Shown in pieces: positions 1-10,030 of a stretch of DNA of 64,000 nucleotides. The notes below the pieces were generated by a model, which was not told the DNA's origin, ran no database searches, and saw only the letters and a list, made by a program, of their open reading frames with translations. The translations under genes were made by a program, and so were the position numbers. How positions within the stretch are numbered: position 1 is the first letter of the stretch; every line of letters starts with the position of its first letter. Location: contig NC_043754.1 in the NCBI RefSeq assembly GCF_902148845.1, forward strand, positions 23,464,431 to 23,528,430, read 5' to 3'. This stretch comes from Salarias fasciatus. Lineage: Eukaryota; Chordata; Actinopteri; Blenniiformes; Blenniidae.

Positions 1-42
1 GGACAAGCTGGAGAAGCCGGACTTCCGCAGCAGCAGAGGCTA
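1..42 (+). CDS. 3' end of an unrecognised plus-strand gene (partial)
   Basis: In the second frame the first 42 bases read as a short charged C-terminus (DKLEKPDFRSSRG) followed by TAA. About 225 bases of untranslated-looking sequence and a canonical AATAAA follow, which is the layout of a last exon plus 3' UTR. The piece is too short to name a family. Frame 1 stays open for longer but is less protein-like. Low confidence that this is coding. Confidence 0.3.
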
Positions 43-264
43 AACCGGATCCAGCGCCATGAACTTCTGAACCGCTCGTCAGTGATGCTGGAGAATCCAG
101 GGAGCAGGAGGGAAGAGAGTGACGCCATGCTGCTTTCAATCAGGCCGTTCTGGGGTTCTGACAGGACCTGCTCAACACGGGAGGAGGCCGGGAACCATGA
201 GCTCCATTAATATCCTAACTGTGGATTTGTTTTTGTTGTGGAGCTGTAATTGATCTTAATTATC

Positions 265-270
265 AATAAA
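265..270 (+). terminator. polyadenylation signal AATAAA
   Basis: A canonical AATAAA lies about 220 bases after the putative stop at 40-42 and is followed by T-rich sequence. It suggests that a plus-strand transcript ends near 285-295. Confidence 0.45.
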
Positions 271-299
271 GTTTTTATTAAAGCTCAGTTTACTCGCTG

Positions 300-1150
300 C
301 TGTTGTAAACAATATGACGAAATTGTTGGTGATGCAGAGAATGTTTACATTCACAGACAGTGAGCTTTCACAGACCAGTAGGGGGAGTGCGAGAGCAAAA
401 GTTGCACAGTACTGCTTTAAAATGATAATCTCTTTAATATTTTAAAATGTCACCAGGCAAGACATCAACCATGGAGTCAAACAAGGCGGCGGAAACGCAA
501 CAAAACCGAGTCGAGTCAAGTCGAGTAGAGTCGGGCAGAGTAGAGTCGGGGAGGTTGAAATGTGCAAAAAATGTGGCATTTGAAATAGAACACAGCTCGG
601 GATTGCAGTAATACTATTGTTCACATGGTGGTGCTGTTCTGTCTGATAACATCAACCGTTTGTGCAGCTTTACCTCTAATAATTTCGACTGAAGTCACCA
701 TAAAGGTCAGTCTGCTCTCTCCGTACTCATAGTCTTAATTTTGTGCCTTGCCAGAGGAAGGCACAAAGAATAATAATATACTAAGAAGGTATGTACTTCA
801 TTTTCTATAAATAACCTGCAGAAATATAGCAGATAAATAGCTTGAAGCACCGGAAAAGTTGCTCGGAGGATGCATGGATCACACGTCCTGCATGAGCCCG
901 TGCAGCATAAGAGGAAGCTCGTGCACATCAGCAGCGCGCATACACTCCAAGCGGACACACGGACGTGGAAAGCATGATCCAGGATTTAAAAACAGGTATT
1001 TTAAACATCTCTCTGGTAGATACGATCAGAAACCCGTCTGTGGGCTTTGAGTCACCTGACTGACTGACTGACTGTGTATTGATGTTTTTTTGGATAGAAA
1101 CCAGTGACTGAGAGTGTATTTCCTATCAGCAACACTGAAGCCTGTAACTT
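300..1150. other. intergenic, nothing recognised
   Basis: No splice-bounded coding exon, RNA gene or repeat with clear ends was recognised between the left-edge gene and the GIMAP exon. Short pentamer repeats (gagtc/gagta) occur around 505-550. Short open frames here have no family resemblance. Confidence 0.4.
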
Positions 1151-1159
1151 TGAATCATT

Positions 1160-1165
1160 TTTATT
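1160..1165 (-). terminator. polyadenylation signal of the GIMAP gene
   Basis: On the minus strand AATAAA lies about 65 bases beyond the GIMAP stop codon, so the transcript has a very short 3' UTR. Confidence 0.5.
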
Positions 1166-1229
1166 AAATCAACTGAGGCACAGAAACACATTCTCAGGAG
1201 CTTTAGTGAGATGTACAGTGAGCTTATGA

Positions 1230-2077
1230 TTACTGTGTGGTGCAGTGGTTTCTTCTAATGGCCCCTGTTATGGCCCCTATAGCGGCCCCCACTGTAGCTC
1301 CCAATCCACTGGCCACTGGACCGCCCACAAAGCCCATGGCGGCGCCGATCATAGCACCTCTCCGGACGTAATAGTTGAAGGGGTTCTCCTCCTCGGCTTG
1401 TTTCCTGGCCACACCAGGCTCCATGTCGGGGTTTTCTAGAAGGAGGTGCTCCGTCTCCTCCTTGATGGCCCTCTCGGCCGCCTCGAACAGCTCGCTGTTG
1501 TAGTACCCGCCCCCGTTTCTCTGCACCATGCTGTTGATCTTCTTCAGGAGCGAACAGACTTCATCTGGATTCCTCTCTCGGTTGTTGAGGATGTGGTGTC
1601 CTCCACCGCACTGACTGACAAAGACCCTCAGGTCCTCGTTTTCGTCAATCAGATCCTGGATGTTGCAGCTTTCCAGCTGAAGGTCATCTCCGTGGGTGAA
1701 CACAGTCATCGTGTACTCTGCTGCCTTCTCCCCAAAAAGCTTTTGCAGCATTCTCACCGTCTCTCTTTCTTCTTTGGTGAATCTGCCGGGCTGGATGACC
1801 ACCAGGAAGACGTGAGGACCGGGAGCAGCAAACGAGATGCACCTGCCGATCTCCTTCCTCACCTCGTCCTCACTCCTCTTGGTGTCGAACAGACCGGGAG
1901 TGTCGACCACTGCCAGAGTCTGAGCGCCGAACTCTCCCGTTTCTTTCTGACACTTGTACGTCAGCGAACACGTCGACATCTTCGACTGAAACACTTTTTT
2001 TCCTAAGATGGTGTTTCCAGTTGCACTTTTTCCAACTCCAGTTTTCCCAACCAACACCATCCTGAGGTGAGCTTGAT
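1230..2077 (-). CDS. GTPase IMAP family member (AIG1-type GTPase), main 3' exon
   Basis: This exon encodes an AIG1/GIMAP GTPase, a family of immune-associated, often membrane-anchored GTPases expanded in fish. The G1 loop GKTGVGKS, the G3 motif DTPG and the GIMAP-type THGDD region (G4) are in the right order. A Gly/Ala-rich hydrophobic stretch near the C-terminus ([20 protein letters not shown]) could be a membrane anchor. The exon opens after a good acceptor (cttgcag, 2078-2084) one codon position into the frame, so at least one upstream exon supplies the start. A minus-strand segment near 2449-2500 with GTGAGT at its end is in the wrong phase to be that exon. The stop is at 1230-1232. GIMAP genes usually occur in clusters, but no second copy is visible here. 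Confidence 0.88.
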
Positions 2078-2514
2078 CTGCAAGACAGTCTGACACAGAC
2101 ACACGGGTAATGTTACAGAGCAGAAATCTACACAATCAGCCAAACTTCCAGCAACAAGCAAATTTCAACAGAGAAAATGTTAAATGGACTACACTTTTTA
2201 CACTGCATTATCACATTCACACACCGGTGGAGGCAGCTGCCATTCAAGGCGCTCAATCTGTTTTCAAATTTTCAAGGAAACAAAATAACGTTGACTAAAG
2301 TGGAAACATGACATAGGAGATGGCTTCAAAATTCTAAAAATGTCTGACTGATTTAAAATCAGTATGTTAAACAATATCTTCTGATCTGTGATCAGTTCAA
2401 TCCTCCATAGTATCGGCGGTAAATTTTCTAAATAGCTGAGCTGCTTTCTGTAACTCACAGGCACAGGCATGGACACGGATACTTCCACAAAATCACCCAT
2501 GTTCTCCAAGTTAC

Positions 2515-2516
<2 letters not shown>

Positions 2517-2594
<78 letters not shown>

Positions 2595-2600
2595 TGTGCG
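2517..2600. repeat. (TG)n microsatellite
   Basis: About 84 bases of nearly uninterrupted TG. It continues as degenerate TG (2880-2900) on the far side of an inverted-repeat element, as if one tract had been split. Confidence 0.95.
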
Positions 2601-2604
2601 TTCT

Positions 2605-2873
2605 CGTATTTCTATCCTTGTTGGGGCCAAATGTCCCCACAAGGATAGCAAAACGTGGAACGACGTGCCTTGTGGGGACCTTTTTCCGGTCCTAAGTAGG
2701 AGAAACAGTGTTTTCTTGACCATGTTGTTGTTACTGAAAAAAGTAAAAGTGCAAAAACATTTCTTTAGGGTTAGGCTTTGTTGTGGTGTGGGTTAGGGTT
2801 AGGGTAAGGGTCAGGGTTAGGGGCTAGACATGAATGGGAGTCAATGGACGGTCCCCACAAGGATAGAAATACA
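2605..2873. mobile_element. short inverted-repeat element with telomere-like core
   Basis: The two ends are an inverted repeat of about 24 bases: cgtatttctatccttg then ttgggg at 2605-2628, and its complement at 2850-2873. An internal copy of the same motif (2634-2645) pairs with 2669-2680 to give a second hairpin. Between 2766 and 2822 lie several GGTTAG-type repeats. TG repeats flank both sides. It is non-coding and looks like a foldback element or MITE. No superfamily was assigned. Confidence 0.6.
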
Positions 2874-2889
2874 AGACTGAGCGTGTGCG

Positions 2890-4590
2890 TGTGTGTGTAT
2901 GCAGGCAGTGTTTGCAGGAAATAAAACTCCACATCAAATTCCTGTAAGAAAGTTGGAATGTCTCTTACCGTCCGACTTGCCCGACAAGTTTTTTTTTGAT
3001 CTCTTTTTGAAAATCTTAAGTTTTGCTTTCAGTGAAGAACCTCGAAATTCTGCAGAGAAATTGCAGTGAAGCATTATCACCACGTTCTGATTTTAAAACA
3101 GGACACTTCTACAATAACTGTCTGTGACAGCAGCTTCATTGACATCTACCTGAATCTGAACCTGACTGATTGTGTAGATAAGAAATATTTCACACTATGA
3201 ATCTTTAAACAATGATAGTAGTAAAAAAAAGTCACCATTTAAAGGAGATGAAAGAGCTAGACACTGAATGGATTAAAAGTTCTTACTGCTCATGTTTGTC
3301 CTCTTCTGCAGGTCGCTGCTTTCTGTGCAACTGTTCTGCTTTTCTGAACAGTGAAAATCTGTTTGTCTCCTCCCTGAGTGTGATAGTCTCCTCCCTGAAT
3401 CATTTCCTTGGTTCTTGGCTCTGACGGTGATGCCCTTGCCTTCATTAACTTCTTTTCTCCACTGGCTGAGCTTCCCCAGGTGGGTGTCCTCTCCCCGTCT
3501 CCATTTCCCAGGCGTGGAGTGGACCATGTCCAGCATGACGTCTGAAAACCACCAGCCTGGACTTATCAGTGGGCCGGTTCTCCTGGGTATGGTCATGGCC
3601 ATGGTCATGGTGCACATGCACGCCTCAAGCTCCTCAATCCACGCCGTTACCCCAATGTCCATACGGCCATTAAATGTGGGACACCTGCGATTCCTTGGTA
3701 TGGGCCTGAGCCACTGGACAAACTCACTTATCATCACATTTCAGTGTCAACAGGAACATCCAATGTGTCATCTCCAGGGAGATGTGCAAATATTTCATTA
3801 CCTATTTCAACTTTTATCAACTCACTAAACTTTCATCAACTCTGTATTAAAATGTCAAATCTTCATGTGGTGTCTTTGCTTCATGAACACACACAATAAC
3901 AGCTTTGGATTTTTCTGCTTTTGCCACAAAACAGGAGCACAATGACACTCATTTACACCGATAGATCAGCTGTGACAGAAAAAATGATTTTGGTGCTCAA
4001 TACAATGCTGTGTAAGATAGGTAATGTTTATCTATTCCTCTGTTGTGTTTCTGGCAGGGTTCAGCAAGATTTTCCACACTACCACGAAGCGCAACATCGG
4101 CGAGATGGTTTTTGTGGAAACTAAACAATGTTCAATGAAAAGTTGGTGGACATGCTGCCATGCTCATCCGGTGGAGAAGCTGCCCAGTCCAGAGAGCCGA
4201 GTCAGACTGACAGCGAGCCTGACGGTACGCCTACAACAACAGAGCGCCTTAATACACCAGACAATAATAAGAGCACAGTATACAGCAGCATTGTTCCTGA
4301 AAACACTGATTCATGACTCTACTGGCATGTCTTGCCCTTGGCCTCCTACTTCAGAGGATCTGAATGTCAGTGAAGCACAGAGTGTTGGGCGGCTTGAACT
4401 GTACAATTTTTTTGTGTTGGATTAGATTCACTTTAGTGAAGCGGACATGACACGAAGACGACTACACCTTGCGGCCTATTTGTGCCATCAGTGGTTCTGA
4501 TGGACGTTTTCCTGTCAGTAATTGTCTACTTTCTTTTGTCCATCGTTCATGCTGCCAACAATGTTGACCTTACTGATGTGACTCAATGTC
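2890..4590. other. intergenic; unassigned open frame at 3273-3737 (-)
   Basis: No complete gene was recognised. A minus-strand frame at 3273-3737 (154 codons) has a protein-like stretch (WIEELEACMCTMTMAMT, then WWFSDVMLDMVHSTP). It has no recognisable family, no clear splice sites and no convincing start. It may be a relic of a dispersed repeat or of a retrocopy. A second short plus-strand frame (4128-4316) is polar and also unassigned. Neither is called as a gene. Confidence 0.3.
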
Positions 4591-4593
4591 CAC

Positions 4594-4666
4594 CACCCCA
4601 GATGGGACTAGAACCCACAATCCCTAGCTTAGGAGGCCAGGGCCTTATCCATGAGGACACTGGGGC
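4594..4666 (-). tRNA. tRNA-Arg(CCT)
   Basis: The minus strand folds as a 73-base tRNA. The acceptor strands GCCCCAG and CTGGGGT pair fully, and the anticodon loop CTCCTAA gives anticodon CCT (arginine). The T arm is GTGGG-TTCTAGT-CCCAT. It closely resembles vertebrate tRNA-Arg-CCT. It differs from the usual sequence in the D stem (TCCT against AGGC leaves one mismatch) and in the B box (TTCTAG instead of TTCGAG). It may therefore be a weakly expressed copy. Confidence 0.75.
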
Positions 4667-4726
4667 ATGAAAAGCAGCTTTACCACCAAAACCAATCTAC
4701 CATCAAAAACACTTCCAGAACTCATT

Positions 4727-5682
4727 GGGCACGTTTACATGGACCACTATAAGCGGATTGTACATGGAGCGGATTGTAAAATGTGTCATGTAAACGACCG
4801 AGTGGATCCGCTTCACTCGGAGCGGATTGTAATTTGGAGCCGATTGTATGAGGTGGTCTACGCCGATCGACAATCCACTCTGTGTCCCTTATAAACGAGT
4901 CTGACAGCGGAGCAGATTGTACTGGGGGAGTGTTTGTTCTGCGCATGCATCTAGTGACGTGTGACGTGCCAGTAAACGGGAAGCAGCACAGTCAAAAAAC
5001 CAGCAGGTGGTTGAAAAACACTTTTTTAGTAAAAAAAACCCCGACAGAAAAAACATTGGAGAGGCGAGATGGAACCAAATCGCGCAATAGCGAGTTGTAT
5101 AAAGAGCTCTATAGCAGAATACAAGCCATCGCCGGCTGGTGTTATGGATTAACTGGTTCCCGTGTTAACGAATGACGGCGGAGGTCTGTGTAAACACAGG
5201 CTGATTACAGCAGCTGTTAAAGTAAGACTCACAAATGATTTTAAACGTATACACTCACTGTAACTGTCGATAACCGACGTTCGCAAGAACGACTACATTT
5301 TTCAATCATGTATTGGTCACCAGTTAATTCGAAACATCGACACGCGGAGCAGAGCTCACAACGAGACGTGCCGCTCGGTGCAGCGGTGCTGCAGCCAGGG
5401 GAGCAGCGCTCCTCCAGCAGCGTTTTATGGACTTTTGGGACATTATTTGAGCAGATATTAGCAGATAAAAACTCTCTGCTCGGCGCTGAGGACTGCTGCT
5501 GCGGAGCTAAAGACCTGCAAGTTCCTCGTGAGACTTTGTGCACATGTCACAGGACGCTGTATAATCCGCTTCACCAAGGGTCCTTGTAAACGAGAATTCA
5601 TCGTGGATCACTTCATGAATACACTCCGTTTAATACGATTGTTTACAATCCGATTGAAAAAAACACCCATGTAAACTGGGCC
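4727..5682. mobile_element. non-autonomous DNA transposon (MITE) with GTTTACATGG ends
   Basis: The left end (gggcacgtttacatgg) and the right end (catgtaaactgggcc) are imperfect inverted repeats, flanked by att on both sides (4724-4726 and 5683-5685; catt is possible). The 956-bp interior has no transposase frame. Its left part carries repeated gcggattgta motifs and the right part ends in related attgtttacaatccg motifs. Short terminal repeats with a 3-bp duplication suggest PIF/Harbinger-like mobilisation, but this is not certain. Confidence 0.55.
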
Positions 5683-5712
5683 ATTGATAATAATGACAGA
5701 CCAAAGTACTAT

Positions 5713-6105
5713 CAAACTATATACTGCATTATGCTCGATGTTACACAAATGACCACAACAAGAAAAACTAGTACTGCTAGCAGAGGATGGTTTCGATCCA
5801 TCGACCTCTGGGTTATGGGCCTAGCACGCTTCCGCTGCGCCACTCTGCTATGCACAAGATGTCAGAAATGGACATTCACTCACTGAACAAGCCACAACTT
5901 TTCAACTCAGAACTTAAAAGGTCCATGTCACACTGGGGAGAAATAAAGGTATTCTAACAGACTGAAAGAGGAAAGGCTCACATATTCAACAAATATCAAG
6001 TCCATCTTGAAACCACACATGCCACTACAAATTACAATTGTTATATTCAAACTATATACTGAAATATGCTCAATGTTACACAAATGACCACAACAAGAAA
6101 AACTA
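5713..6105. repeat. local direct duplication beside tRNA-Met
   Basis: A segment of about 55 bases around atgttacacaaatgacc is present at about 5713-5768 and again at 6047-6105 with few changes. Only the first copy is followed by a tRNA-Met gene, so the duplication is partial or the second tRNA was lost. Confidence 0.7.
5778..5849 (-). tRNA. initiator tRNA-Met(CAT), variant copy
   Basis: This 72-base minus-strand sequence matches the vertebrate initiator tRNA-Met almost base for base: A1 start, CAT anticodon in loop CCCATAA, and the A54/A60-type T loop (GATCGAAAC). One change turns the first of the three G:C pairs in the lower anticodon stem (GGG/CCC, the initiator hallmark) into A:C. The copy may be transcribed but could function poorly in initiation. 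Confidence 0.85.
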
Positions 6106-6204
6106 ATGCAGAAGGAAAGAAGTTCCTCAAAAGACAAGAATCAACAATACATCAAGGAGAAAAGCTCTTTGTGTTCTGTGTTACCAGGGGAGGTCAGTGA
6201 TGGA

Positions 6205-6770
6205 GCAGTACACTTGACATCTGCACTTTCATACAGAACACAGAGACAAGGATGCTGGTTTTAACCTTCGGAAAGAAACAGTCCAAGATGTAAAAAGCGG
6301 ACTGCAATCCCAGAGACATCTGTTTCAAACAGTCACAACCCAAAGCGATGCAGAGGTGAAAGCAGCTGTATTGTGGCAGAGGACAACATTCAGACATCCA
6401 AATGCTTTTCTGGGAAGTGTTTGAAGCCGTGCATGCTGAAAGTAGAAACACAGAAAACTGAAACGTTGCTACGTTCGTTTTCTCTTTCCCCTCATCTTCT
6501 GTATCGTGACTCTGTCTGGAGTCACTGTTGTTTTCCTACAAGTCCAGCAGGGGCAGCCACAGAGTTTCAATGCTTCTTCCAGATGTTTTGCTGCTTTCTT
6601 TGAACCCGAGTCAAGGTGGATATAACATCAGCTGCTTTGTGAAATAATCGTGATAATGGTTTTGAGTGAGGAATCACATGGAGAGTTACAAAATCTGCTA
6701 GCAGAGGATGGTTTCGATCCATCGACCTCTGGGTTATGGGCCCAGCACGCTTCCGCTGCGCCACTCTGCT
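6205..6770. repeat. arm A of a large inverted duplication (partner 16866-17465)
   Basis: About 560 bases ending in a tRNA-Met gene recur in inverted orientation at about 16866-17465. Shared landmarks include gtttcaaacagtcacaac, the tgttttcctacaagtccag segment and gtcaaggtggat, with roughly 85-90% identity by eye. The arms are separated by about 10 kb that holds the hAT MITE and the 7.9-kb element. Confidence 0.8.
6699..6770 (-). tRNA. initiator tRNA-Met(CAT)
   Basis: A 72-base minus-strand sequence identical, as far as can be judged, to the vertebrate initiator tRNA-Met. It has A1 pairing at the acceptor end, an intact A box (TGGCGCAGCGG) and B box (GGATCGAAACC), three consecutive G:C pairs above the CCCATAA loop, and no CCA. 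This is the most canonical of the four copies. Confidence 0.95.
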
Positions 6771-6779
6771 GCGGATAAA

Positions 6780-7580
6780 CTGATGTAAATGGACATTTAT
6801 TGTGTTAACATGTCACGTCTTTGTCCTTGTGCGTCTACGGTGGATGGAGAGCTCAGACAACATAAACAGGTATGTGAACAACACAAATACAGATAAATAT
6901 TACAGCTGGGCCGTTAACGGCGATAACGTGCTGCTTTATAGCATTTCTGCTGTTGTTTTTTTGTTTGTTTATGGGCATTGTTTGCTTACCAAACAACATC
7001 CTCAACGAGTCGATATTGAAGGAACACCAAAAATGTGTCCTCAAGTGCATGAGCTTTCACAATGCCTGAATTGTTCTCAATAACAACAACAAATTTTGCA
7101 CCAGACACCAAGTCTACCTTGTGCCAGAGTCAGAATTTAGAATTTGGAAAAGTTCGGAATTTCAAGGTTCAAAGGGCTTTTAATTTAATTAGATTTTCCT
7201 GTATCTTCCCTGTAGGCCTTCTTCTGTGGTCACTGAGGCTCATCAAACTTCTACTTCTTCATCAATCTCCACTCTTTCTTCTGGATCAGCAACAACTGAC
7301 CCAGTGGAGTGGCTACCTTTACTTTCAGATGCAGAAAAGACTCACCAGGTGCTTAGGGGGTCTCTCCCGGAAGTTTTTCTCCTCATTTTTACAGTTTTCA
7401 GCTCGAGTTATTTGACTTTACATTTAATATCTAATCCATGTTTGTTACCTTTTTAAGCCACATCATTTAAGTTGATCTGACATGCTGAGTGTTGATCAGT
7501 CCCAGGCCTCACTTATACACTGGATTTACTACCATTTCACATTATAAACTGCAGATGGGTGAAAACATACCTGATATATA
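6780..7580. other. intergenic between tRNA-Met and hAT MITE
   Basis: No gene, RNA gene or repeat with definable ends was recognised. Open frames here are short and unlike known families. Confidence 0.4.
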
Positions 7581-7587
7581 TAAAGGC

Positions 7588-8880
7588 CAGGGTTGGGAGG
7601 GTTACTTTAAAATTGTAATCTGGTACAATTACAAGTTACCTGTCAAAAAATTTAATCAGTAACTTACTCTAATTACTTCAAATAAAAGGAATGGACCAGA
7701 TTACTTTAAGTTACTTTTAGATTACTTCACCAGCAAACATAAAAAATGAAGACAATGTGTCATCCTCAGTGTATTGACAACTCTACACAGTAAACCCTAA
7801 ATGCTCTGAGTGTTCTGAACTCTGCTGAACTCTGTGTGTTCAGCCCCAATTAATACCAACAACATGACCTTTAACCTCTAAACCTACTGAGAATCTGACT
7901 TTCTTTCTTTCTGACTCAGGATCAGCTCCATCAGTTCAGACTGTGTTCCTCTGGTAGCTCTACAGTCCAGCAGCAGCACCAGGAGCCGCATTGACAGTGT
8001 TAACACACATTTATATTATATACTCAGTCTGCTGTGTAGCTGTACTGCTGCAGTGAGGAGCAGTGTTTTGTCTTCAGGTCGGCCATGCAAAGTATTTTTT
8101 CAAGAGTTCAGAGTTGATTCATTCCTCAGTGACAGAAGGAAACATGCAGTCTCCAATAAATCCTCCATCCAGGCTGAAGGTATTGTTCCCTCCATCAGAC
8201 TCTTCTGAGTTCAGCCTGGTGAGGCTGTGGTTCTCAGCAGCAGGTTACTGACAGGTTAGCAGGCTAACAACACTTTAGCTTCACTGTGAGTTCAGGTGTG
8301 TTTCATACCTGGAGATGTGTCTTCAGGTTTGATGAGTTCCTGGATGTTGAGAGCGTTTTCACAGCTGGAGGCAGAGTTTACAATGTCCAGAGAAGTTCTG
8401 GGCCTCATCTGACTTCAATACAAAATGTCTACGTTTCCAGCCAAAGAAAGAGTTTCTCTCTGGAGCAGCCATGACTCCAGCAGCAGGGGGTAAAATTGAT
8501 GGCATCGCGGGTTGTTTATTCACGGTTAAACATATCAGTAGAGCGGGAGGCTGCTCCAAGACAGCGGTCGATGCGTCGTCTATCATTTATATATCTACGG
8601 TGTCTGTTGTTTATAGATCTACGATGTGGCGGTTTGTGCCGTAAAGTGCTGTAAAGTGTCGTAAAGTGTCACAATGTCTTTATACGGCGCGGATGTCTGT
8701 TGTTGCTGCTTTATTCCGTCTGATTTTCAAGTGATCCCGCTCAGTAATCCGTGTTTTTATCAGAAGTACCTGTAACGAGATTGCATATTTTTTGTGTGTA
8801 CTGTAACGGATTACAGTTACATTTTTTTGTATCCTGATTACGTAACGCCGTTACATGTAATCCGTTACTCCCCAACCCTG
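7588..8880. mobile_element. hAT-type non-autonomous DNA transposon (1.29 kb)
   Basis: The left end reads cagggttggga and the right end is its inverted complement (ccccaaccctg). An 8-bp target-site duplication, ataaaggc, lies immediately outside both ends (7580-7587 and 8881-8888). Perfect 8-bp duplications with CAGGG-type ends are the mark of hAT elements. Subterminal sequence is rich in GTTAC/GTAAC motifs on both sides. There is no transposase frame, so it was mobilised in trans. The exact duplication suggests a fairly recent insertion. Confidence 0.9.
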
Positions 8881-8977
8881 ATAAAGGCCTGTAAAGACCA
8901 CCACTGCTGCTGTACGGCTCCTTGAGGTTAAGTTACTGATACTGTGGATTACAAGTTGACGTGACTTGGAAAAACAC

Positions 8978-8990
8978 AGCAGAGTGGCGC
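8978..8990 (+). pseudogene. 5' fragment of a split initiator tRNA-Met gene
   Basis: The 13 bases AGCAGAGTGGCGC are exactly bases 1-13 of initiator tRNA-Met. The upstream acac also matches the flank of the tRNA copy at 17827-17898. Homology stops abruptly at 8990. The remaining bases (8-72) appear at 16873-16937 in the same orientation, so this is the left half of one tRNA gene interrupted by an insertion. Confidence 0.7.
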
Positions 8991-9049
8991 TACCTGGGAG
9001 CCGTCCGGCTGCTTTTCCTCGTCGAATCGCGTCTCCGCGTCTCCAGCTT

Positions 9050-9285
9050 TTTCAGCCAATCTCCTTCTCTCCAGCCCAGAATTGCCCAGAATTGCCCAGA
9101 ATTGCCGACCCAATCCACATCTCGATTGTCCAGAATTTCTCAAAGCAGCCAATCGCGTCTCTCCATCCCCAGAATTGTTCAGCCAACCGACGTCTCTTCT
9201 GGCCCACGTAGAGCACGTGCTTCTCTTGACCAATCGGTGTCCAGCTTACTACGAGCTCGCTAAACAACCAATGACAGGACACGTA
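9050..9285 (+). promoter_or_regulatory. CCAAT-rich promoter of the element gene
   Basis: Within about 230 bases there are at least four CCAAT boxes (near 9055, 9147, 9229 and 9267; another as cccaatcc near 9107), the target of NF-Y. Three back-to-back cccagaattg units lie at about 9073-9103. The block sits 0.8-1 kb before the start codon and just before a likely non-coding first exon, and its CpG content is higher than that of its neighbours. Confidence 0.55.
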
Positions 9286-9299
9286 TCAAGTCAGGATGG

Positions 9300-9382
9300 G
9301 ACCCGCTCCCGGTGTGCGCCCCCCTCCCCCTTTTCCCCCTCCTCAAACTCCGTGGAAAAACACAGTGGATTTGCACATCAAG
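9300..9382 (+). other. likely 5' non-coding exon of the element gene
   Basis: A strong donor (ag|gtaagt, exon end 9382) follows the CCAAT-rich block. The first coding exon starts at or just before 10031. The 5' boundary of this exon (transcription start) is not visible. Confidence 0.4.
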
Positions 9383-10030
9383 GTAAGTTGATATTAACTT
9401 TCATTTAGTCTATATTAATAAGCTACACATACGACACTGTTATAATCACAAGAAAGAAACAGTCGTGGCATCGTGGTGACATGACGTGATGACTCTGGAG
9501 AGTTTTTTCATTCATTCGTGTTATCCATGCTTGTTTTTATTCTGTTATTTCGATGCTTGTTTTTTTCCACTTCAGAATACGTCGAGGTTTTTCAGCTGTT
9601 TTAGCTATTTAAAGTTCTGTTTTTGTTGCAATTATTATCATAGCCATGTGAGTATTGTTTGATTATGCAGTGTGCCAATTAAACTATACAGTTTTTATAT
9701 ATTACAATTTCGGAGAGCTTCTCTGAGCTGCAGGGACACATATTACAGGCCCGACTCGCCTGTAACTGCAATGACTGAAGTCTTTTTTTACTGCAGCTTC
9801 ATTGTGCTGTTTTATTAGCAAAAATATCAGCTGAGAAATTTCATTGACAATCTTTAATTAATTTGCAGTATATGCATACGATATAATAGAATTTGTGCTT
9901 TTTGAACTTATGTACCTACAAATAATAATGACAGCAATTTAACACATATTAGTAGTAGCTATTTATTAGGTATAAACTCTCACTGGACTTCTTGGTGTAA
10001 CGTGTGCATGTATTCCTCTGTTAATGGTAG

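Noticed and set aside
2449-2500. Possible 5' exon of the GIMAP gene (MGDFVEVSV..., followed by GTGAGT)
   Set aside because: Its end phase does not match the phase of the 2077 acceptor, and it begins right beside the TG tract.
2518-2796. Cys/Val and His/Thr repeat proteins from CA/TG tracts here and elsewhere
   Set aside because: These are translations of dinucleotide repeats, not genes.
8961-9408. Overlapping open frames in the CCAAT-rich region
   Set aside because: Three overlapping frames with repeat-driven composition; the region is better explained as a promoter.
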